This document shows, piece after piece, positions 23,411 to 27,133 of a stretch of DNA of 27,133 nucleotides; the stretch's first letter is position 1; the number at the start of each line of letters is the position of its first letter. The DNA comes from Thermoplasmatales archaeon (lineage in GTDB: Archaea; Thermoplasmatota; E2; DHVEG-1), in the NCBI GenBank assembly GCA_023128855.1, contig JAGMDE010000007.1, positions 1 to 27,133 of the forward strand, given 5' to 3'. The translations under genes were made by a program, and so were the position numbers. Below the pieces are notes generated by a model, which saw only the letters and a program-made list of their open reading frames with translations, was not told the DNA's origin and did not search any database.

Positions 23411-23860
23411 TTATTTATAACTAGATAAGGGTTGTTCGAGCAATCCCTTTAATCCTTCATATAGGCTATCCCAGAATGTTTCAATGTATTCCCTTGTATT
23501 GGAGTCCCCCTCTGCATAATCGATTTGTATAAATTTACCTCTGTTAGGGTCCATTTCTATTTTGAAGGTTGCTATATACATATTTGGAGGAAGATGTTTC
23601 AATATTTGAGCATAAGTTTGGGTTTCATCTAAATCTATTGCTTTTCCACACTCGGTACAAAATCTTGCTGATTCTTCGGTTTCATAACCACAATGTGGGC
23701 AAGTATCTTTTATTTGATCTTTTCTTAATGTCCCTTGTAGCACGTTAGGTTCTAATTCTACAACTGTCATCCCTTTCGCGTAATTTTCACAAAAAGACTC
23801 AATAGCCGTTTTAATACTTTCATCATTCCAATCTGGCGAGCAAAATATATCTTTTTTCAT
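23411..23860 (-). CDS. Small zinc-ribbon protein of unknown function
   Basis: This 149-aa protein has no signal peptide or membrane segment. A central zinc ribbon, CPHCGYETEESARFCTECGK, supplies Cys54, 57, 68 and 71. It is flanked by an N-terminal helical region (SIKTAIESFCENYAKG) and a C-terminal alpha/beta part (MYIATFKIEMDPNRGKFIQI then YIETFWDSLYEGLKGLLEQ). I do not recognise the flanking domains. It is probably cytoplasmic and monocistronic, and it diverges from the acidic-protein gene at 23998. No ribosome-binding site is visible before the ATG at 23860. Confidence 0.75.
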   Translation of the reverse strand: MKKDIFCSPDWNDESIKTAIESFCENYAKGMTVVELEPNVLQGTLRKDQIKDTCPHCGYETEESARFCTECGKAIDLDETQTYAQILKHLPPNMYIATFKIEMDPNRGKFIQIDYAEGDSNTREYIETFWDSLYEGLKGLLEQPLSSYK

Positions 23861-23997
23861 GTTGACTAGAAATCAAAAGTGATTTAATAAATATTTTGAA
23901 AATGTATCTTTTAAACAATTTTTATTTAAATCTTGAAAAGAAAACATTTATCAACAGATAAGAATTAACCTATAGAAGTATTTGGGGGATTCATTAC

Positions 23998-24342
23998 ATG
24001 GCCTGGAAATTATTTGGCAAGTCAAAACCTAAGGAAGAGGAAATCAAAGAACCTGAGGAATCAGATATTGAAGAAGACATAGAAGAGGATGTCGAAATAG
24101 AAGTAGAACCAGACGAAGAGTCCAAAGATGAACCATTAGCTGAGTATTCTGAAACACTTGAAGCAGGTAAACCTACTTCTCAAAAGTCAGGCACTACTAC
24201 AACTTCTGATCAAAGAGTTTGGAGAGACGTTAAAGGTATAGAGGGTAGAGTTGATAATATACATATTACTAGAGCCCAAAAACCTATCACTGAACTTGAT
24301 AAAAAAGTTGATAAGTTAATTGAAAAACGGAAAAAGAAATAG
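23998..24342 (+). CDS. Small acidic protein with basic C-terminal tail
   Basis: This 114-aa protein is not recognised. A short basic start (WKLFGKSKPK) is followed by an acidic, probably disordered stretch (about 12-50, mostly Glu and Asp), a Thr/Ser-rich linker (KSGTTTTSDQ), and a better-ordered end. The end contains RVWRDVKGIEGRVDNIHITR and then a helical, lysine-rich tail, LDKKVDKLIEKRKKK. GGGGGA at 23984-23989 lies 8 nt before the ATG. A TTTTTATTTAAATC element near 23920 could be the TATA box. It lies upstream of the aTrm56 gene and may be part of the same transcript. The function is unknown. Confidence 0.7.
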   Translation: MAWKLFGKSKPKEEEIKEPEESDIEEDIEEDVEIEVEPDEESKDEPLAEYSETLEAGKPTSQKSGTTTTSDQRVWRDVKGIEGRVDNIHITRAQKPITELDKKVDKLIEKRKKK

Positions 24343-24379
24343 TTTTTAAAAGCATCTTTTATCATCTTTTTGTTACCAT

Positions 24380-24892
24380 ATGATAAATATCTTAAGAATT
24401 GGTCATAGAATCAGTCGTGATAAACGTATCACTACTCATGTTGCACTTGTTGCAAGAGCTTTTGGTGCTGATAAGATTTTTATTGATACTGTAGACAAAA
24501 AAATCGAGGAAACAATTCGTTCAACATGTGATCGTTTTGGAGGAAACTTTGCGATAGAAACTGGAGTTGATAAGAAGAAAATAATTAAAAATTGGGATGG
24601 AACAATAGTTCATTTAACGATGTATGGCGATGAGTTAGAAAAATCAATTAACAAGATTGATAAAAAGAAAGATTTACTTGTTATAGTTGGAGCAGAAAAG
24701 GTACCTCCTCATATCTATGAGATGGCAGATTTTAATATTTCAATTGGTAATCAACCTCATTCAGAGGTTGCTGCACTTGCGATTTTCTTAGATAGATATA
24801 CAGATGGTAAGTGGCAGAAGAAAAAATTTAACGGAAAAATAGAAATTCTACCCTGCGATAAAGGGAAAAAGGTCATATCTAAAGATAAATAG
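24380..24892 (+). CDS. tRNA (cytidine(56)-2'-O)-methyltransferase (aTrm56)
   Basis: This 170-aa SPOUT-class enzyme opens with INILRIGHRISRDKRITTHV (2-21), a highly characteristic aTrm56 signature, continued by ALVARAFGADK. The knotted cofactor-binding region has IVGAEKVPP (102-110) and SIGNQPHSEVAALAIFLDR (121-139). It 2'-O-methylates C56 in the T loop of tRNAs, an archaeal modification that takes over from the box C/D-guided reaction in some species. The length is normal for the family, without a C-terminal extension. It is followed 8 nt later by the HD-domain gene, forming a small operon. Confidence 0.93.
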   Translation: MINILRIGHRISRDKRITTHVALVARAFGADKIFIDTVDKKIEETIRSTCDRFGGNFAIETGVDKKKIIKNWDGTIVHLTMYGDELEKSINKIDKKKDLLVIVGAEKVPPHIYEMADFNISIGNQPHSEVAALAIFLDRYTDGKWQKKKFNGKIEILPCDKGKKVISKDK

Positions 24893-24900
24893 GTTTTTAC

Positions 24901-25422
24901 ATGAATTCGATACCAAATCCAGAAGAATGCATTGAACTACTCAAAAAAAGTGGTTGTTCTGAGGAAGTTATTAGTCATTGTAAAGCTGTTAGAGATGTTG
25001 CTGTTAGAATGGCAGAGCGAGCTAATGCGGATGTAAAGCTCGTTGAAGCAGGTGCATTGCTCCATGATATAGGACGATCAAAAACACATGGCATACGTCA
25101 TTTGGTCGAAGGAGCTAGGATTGCAAAAAATCTTGGTCTGCCTAATAGTATAATAAAGATTATTGAGAGACATATTGGTGCTGGACTACCTGCTGAAGAT
25201 GCTAGGAAACTTGGTTTGCCTGAGAAAAAATATATTCCTGAGACCTTAGAGGAAAAGATAGTTTGTCATTCAGATAACTTAATTGATGATGGTGAGAAAC
25301 AAACAATTGAAAGCGAGGTTGAAAAAGTATTAGCCAAAGGTTTAGATGACTATGCAAGACGTCTTGTTGCTCTTCATAAGGAATTAAGTGATATCTGTGG
25401 GGTAGATGTAAATAACATTTAG
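24901..25422 (+). CDS. HD-domain metal-dependent phosphohydrolase (archaeal TIGR00295-like)
   Basis: This 173-aa cytoplasmic protein has His26 in VISHCKAVRDVA. The HD pair is in LLHDIGRSKTH (54-64), followed by His67, His91 in IIERHIGAG and Asp125 in CHSDNLID. These give the full HD metal-binding set, and the segments around them match the archaeal HDIG family. Members are predicted to hydrolyse phosphate esters of nucleotides or RNA ends, but substrates are not established. It lies 8 nt after aTrm56 and 55 nt before tRNA-Leu, so a link to RNA metabolism is possible but is only suggested by location. Confidence 0.88.
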   Translation: MNSIPNPEECIELLKKSGCSEEVISHCKAVRDVAVRMAERANADVKLVEAGALLHDIGRSKTHGIRHLVEGARIAKNLGLPNSIIKIIERHIGAGLPAEDARKLGLPEKKYIPETLEEKIVCHSDNLIDDGEKQTIESEVEKVLAKGLDDYARRLVALHKELSDICGVDVNNI

Positions 25423-25477
25423 TTATTACCAGAAAAGATAAATATTGTATTTATTATTTTGAGACTCTCTGTTTTAT

Positions 25478-25562
25478 GCAGGGGTAGCCAAGCCTGGTCA
25501 ACGGCGCAAGGTTGAGGGCCTTGTCCTGTAGAGGTCCGCGAGTTCGAATCTCGTCCCCTGCA
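25478..25562 (+). tRNA. tRNA-Leu (anticodon GAG)
   Basis: This 85-nt class II tRNA has acceptor GCAGGGG paired with CCCCTGC. The D arm has GCC/GGC pairing. The anticodon stem is CAAGG/CCTTG with loop TTGAGGG; positions 34-36 read GAG, decoding Leu CUC/CUU. A long variable arm (CCT/AGG stem) identifies the leucine type, and the T arm is GCGAG-TTCGAAT-CTCGT with one G-T pair. The discriminator is A and CCA is not encoded. Degraded copies of its 3' end occur downstream. Confidence 0.95.
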
Positions 25563-25727
25563 CTATTTTATAGAATATAGTAAATAAAAATAATTCTCTC
25601 CTGTTGAATAATAAAAATAGGGACGCAGTATTTGTCTGATGTGAGGAGGTTTGCCATCTAATAAAAATCTAATAAAAATATAATTATATACTATAAATTT
25701 CATTCAAATATTGTAAAGGAATAAAAA
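25563..25727. other. AT-rich intergenic region between tRNA-Leu and the carboxypeptidase gene
   Basis: No coding frame is apparent. It contains a TTTGTCTGATGTGAGGAGG segment at 25631-25649 that partly recurs near 27060-27082, and repeated AATAAAAATCTAATAAAAATA units. A probable carboxypeptidase promoter, ATTATATACTATAAA, lies near 25683-25697. Confidence 0.45.
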
Positions 25728-26891
25728 ATGAATAAGAAGTTATCTTATTTGAAAGTGCTTTTTCTTTGTAGTATTTTACTTACTGTAACAATTACTGGCT
25801 GTATTGAAGAGGAACAAAAGCCTGGGGAAAAAGAATTATCAGCGCCAGAGATTCAGTTGGACCAACCTTCTATCTTACCCAATTGGAAGGATGGAGAGTA
25901 TCATGATTACTATGAGACTACCGATGAATTAGCAGATTTTAAGGTTAAGTATCCTGATTTAGTGAATGTTTTTTCCATAGGTAAAAGTGTTTTAGGTAAG
26001 GATATTTGGTGTATTAGAATAACAAACGAAAAGAATACAGAGGTAAAGGCATCTTGTCTTATAGATGGCTGTATTCATGGAGATGAATGGGAAGCAGGTG
26101 AGGCTTGTTTGTATCTTGCTGAGTATCTTCTTATAAATTTTGATAAAAATGAAACGGTTACTAATATCCTAAATTCATCTAAGGTTTATATTGTTCCTAT
26201 ACTCAATCCTGATGGAAGACAAGCAAATGAACGATTTACTGATAATGGAGTCGACCCAAATCGGAATTTTGATGTTTTCTTTGGCAGATTATTCCGTGGG
26301 CATTGTTATCGTTTAGGAAAACTTCTCGGCAGGATAAAAATCCCTGTTATTAAATTCTTCTCAAATGACCCATTTAAATATTATTGGAACTGTGGGAGAT
26401 ATGCTTTTTCAGAGCCAGAAATACATGCTGTCAGAGATTTGATGAAAGAACTCAACAATCATGATTTTTCCTTTTATGTTAATTGCCATACAGCTCTTCA
26501 TACGGTAGTTATGCCATGGCTTTCTTTTAAACCTCCGTTTGAAATGACACTCCGAGAAAAAAAGGTATTTGACTATATAGTAGATTGGATTAGGGAGAAT
26601 ACAGAATACGAGTCATTTAGAGGTAAAGGATTTGAATTCAAAACTGGTGGTAATGCAATGGATTGGTGTTTCAAAGAATTTCGTATACCCTCTTTTACAT
26701 TTGAAATTCTATCCCTTGATTATGACCCTTGGAAAGGGACAGGAAAACATGACCATCTTGTTCATTGGATGAAGACAACGCTTCCTTTTTTCATGTATCT
26801 GCTTGTAAATATTGAAAACTTTCATAATTGGGAAACACCTGATATTCAACCACCTTTACCAGAAGGTGTGCCACCACAGCCTCTGCAGTAA
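25728..26891 (+). CDS. Secreted M14-family zinc carboxypeptidase lipoprotein
   Basis: This 387-aa exported protein has a signal peptide (about 1-24) ending in lipobox ITGC, so Cys25 is a candidate lipid anchor. The catalytic domain has the zinc pair His117/Glu120 in IHGDEWEAGE and the third ligand His254 in FYVNCHTALHT. Substrate-binding residues are NPDGR (Arg164) and DPNRN (178-180), and the predicted general base is Glu326 in PSFTFEILS. All key residues are intact. A basic segment of about 30 residues (185-212) lies between DPNRNF and the conserved AFSEPE (226-231), longer than I expect for the minimal family. It should trim C-terminal residues from peptides outside the cell. AAAGGA lies 7 nt before the ATG. 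It is a single gene between tRNA-Leu and tRNA-end copies. Confidence 0.92.
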   Translation: MNKKLSYLKVLFLCSILLTVTITGCIEEEQKPGEKELSAPEIQLDQPSILPNWKDGEYHDYYETTDELADFKVKYPDLVNVFSIGKSVLGKDIWCIRITNEKNTEVKASCLIDGCIHGDEWEAGEACLYLAEYLLINFDKNETVTNILNSSKVYIVPILNPDGRQANERFTDNGVDPNRNFDVFFGRLFRGHCYRLGKLLGRIKIPVIKFFSNDPFKYYWNCGRYAFSEPEIHAVRDLMKELNNHDFSFYVNCHTALHTVVMPWLSFKPPFEMTLREKKVFDYIVDWIRENTEYESFRGKGFEFKTGGNAMDWCFKEFRIPSFTFEILSLDYDPWKGTGKHDHLVHWMKTTLPFFMYLLVNIENFHNWETPDIQPPLPEGVPPQPLQ

Positions 26892-26913
26892 TCTTCTTGC
26901 ATTTTGGAGCTAA

Positions 26914-26970
26914 CAGGAGTAACCCATTATTTTTTGCCAGTAAAAGTGCATTCGAATCTCGTTCCCTGCA
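26914..26970 (+). pseudogene. Decayed tRNA-Leu copy (3' end well preserved)
   Basis: TTCGAATCTCGTTCCCTGCA at 26951-26970 matches the last 20 nt of tRNA-Leu (25543-25562) with one change. Upstream, CAGGAGTAACCCA (26915-26927) weakly resembles the tRNA 5' start CAGGGGTAGCCAA. The anticodon arm is absent, so it cannot be a working tRNA. It is either a shrunken duplicate or the far end (att-like site) of an integration event. Confidence 0.5.
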
Positions 26971-27133
26971 TTTTTTAATATTTTTTACAGGAGAAAAACA
27001 AGATTTTTTATAAAACAGTCCCCAATTCCTATTTAATGGTAAAAAAAGTTCAAATCTCGTTTGTTTGATGGATGTGAGGATGATTAAAGGCAGAACCATT
27101 ATTTTTTACTCGATTTCGGTATTCCTATCCATC
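26971..27133. other. Non-coding right end of the window
   Basis: No real gene is seen. The tract has T-runs, the short tRNA-like copy at 27047-27060 and a CCATTATTTTTT block at 27096-27107 that also occurs at 26924-26935. The whole stretch looks like decayed, repeated tRNA-flank sequence. Confidence 0.45.
27047..27060 (+). repeat. Second partial copy of the tRNA-Leu T arm
   Basis: AGTTCAAATCTCGT differs at one position from AGTTCGAATCTCGT in tRNA-Leu (25541-25554). It is short and could be chance, but it lies within 100 nt of a stronger copy. Confidence 0.35.

Noticed and set aside
25631..25649. Possible box C/D guide RNA (CTGATGTGA segment)
   Set aside because: No proper RTGATGA C box paired with a CTGA D box at suitable spacing could be found by eye.
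26791..27099. Minus-strand 102-codon open frame with a CRERDSN segment
   Set aside because: It is antisense to the carboxypeptidase end and the tRNA-like copy. Such RDSN peptides are typical false translations of antisense tRNA T arms, so it instead supports the tRNA remnant.

Overview
This AT-rich window looks like chromosomal DNA from an archaeon, most likely a low-GC euryarchaeal lineage such as a Thermoplasmatota relative. The lineage is an inference. Directly visible archaeal marks are a class III (archaeal-type) prepilin with its FlaK/EppA-like peptidase, archaeal GspE/TadA- and FlaJ/TadC-type pilus assembly proteins, an aTrm56-type tRNA methyltransferase, tRNA genes without an encoded CCA end, A/T-rich TATA boxes and T-run terminators. 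The DnaJ and several sugar-modification genes belong to families shared with bacteria.

Layout. (1) 1-4632: a type IV pilus-like locus. On the minus strand are a Lys/Glu-rich coiled-coil protein, the assembly ATPase and the start of the membrane platform protein; divergent on the plus strand is a major-pilin-like prepilin. (2) 4682-11565: surface and glycosylation genes. These are a secreted beta-helix protein on the minus strand, a very large propeller-PKD-glycosyltransferase fusion, a GT2 glycosyltransferase and a GT4 glycosyltransferase. (3) 11567-18237: a compact seven-gene minus-strand operon encoding a flippase, an amidotransferase triad (PP-loop ligase, HisH-like and HisF-like proteins), a DegT aminotransferase, an SDR epimerase and a hexapeptide acyltransferase. 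This is the gene set expected for an acetamidino-modified diamino sugar plus its export. (4) 18387-20884: prepilin peptidase, dnaJ and hsp20. (5) 20972-25422: a zinc-ribbon membrane protein, an AttH/CrtC lipocalin-like protein, tRNA-Val(CAC), a zinc-ribbon protein, a small acidic protein, aTrm56 and an HD-domain protein. (6) 25478-27133: tRNA-Leu(GAG), an M14 carboxypeptidase lipoprotein and decayed copies of the tRNA 3' end.

How the parts may work together. Pilus genes sit on both sides of a glycan block. The glycan operon can plausibly make and flip a nucleotide- or lipid-linked sugar that the GT2, GT4 and GT-C enzymes place on exported proteins. The prepilin itself has no N-x-S/T sequon, whereas the beta-helix protein and the propeller fusion have many, so those two are better candidate glycan acceptors. 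The most interesting items are the propeller-PKD-GT-C fusion with a very recent 156-nt internal duplication, the archaeal acetamidino-sugar operon with a HisF paralogue lacking its first catalytic Asp, the ATPase split by a Lys-rich insertion next to a similarly charged coiled-coil partner, the zinc-ribbon protein carrying a domain that resembles an uncharacterised bacterial periplasmic family, and the tRNA-Leu 3'-end duplications bracketing the carboxypeptidase.
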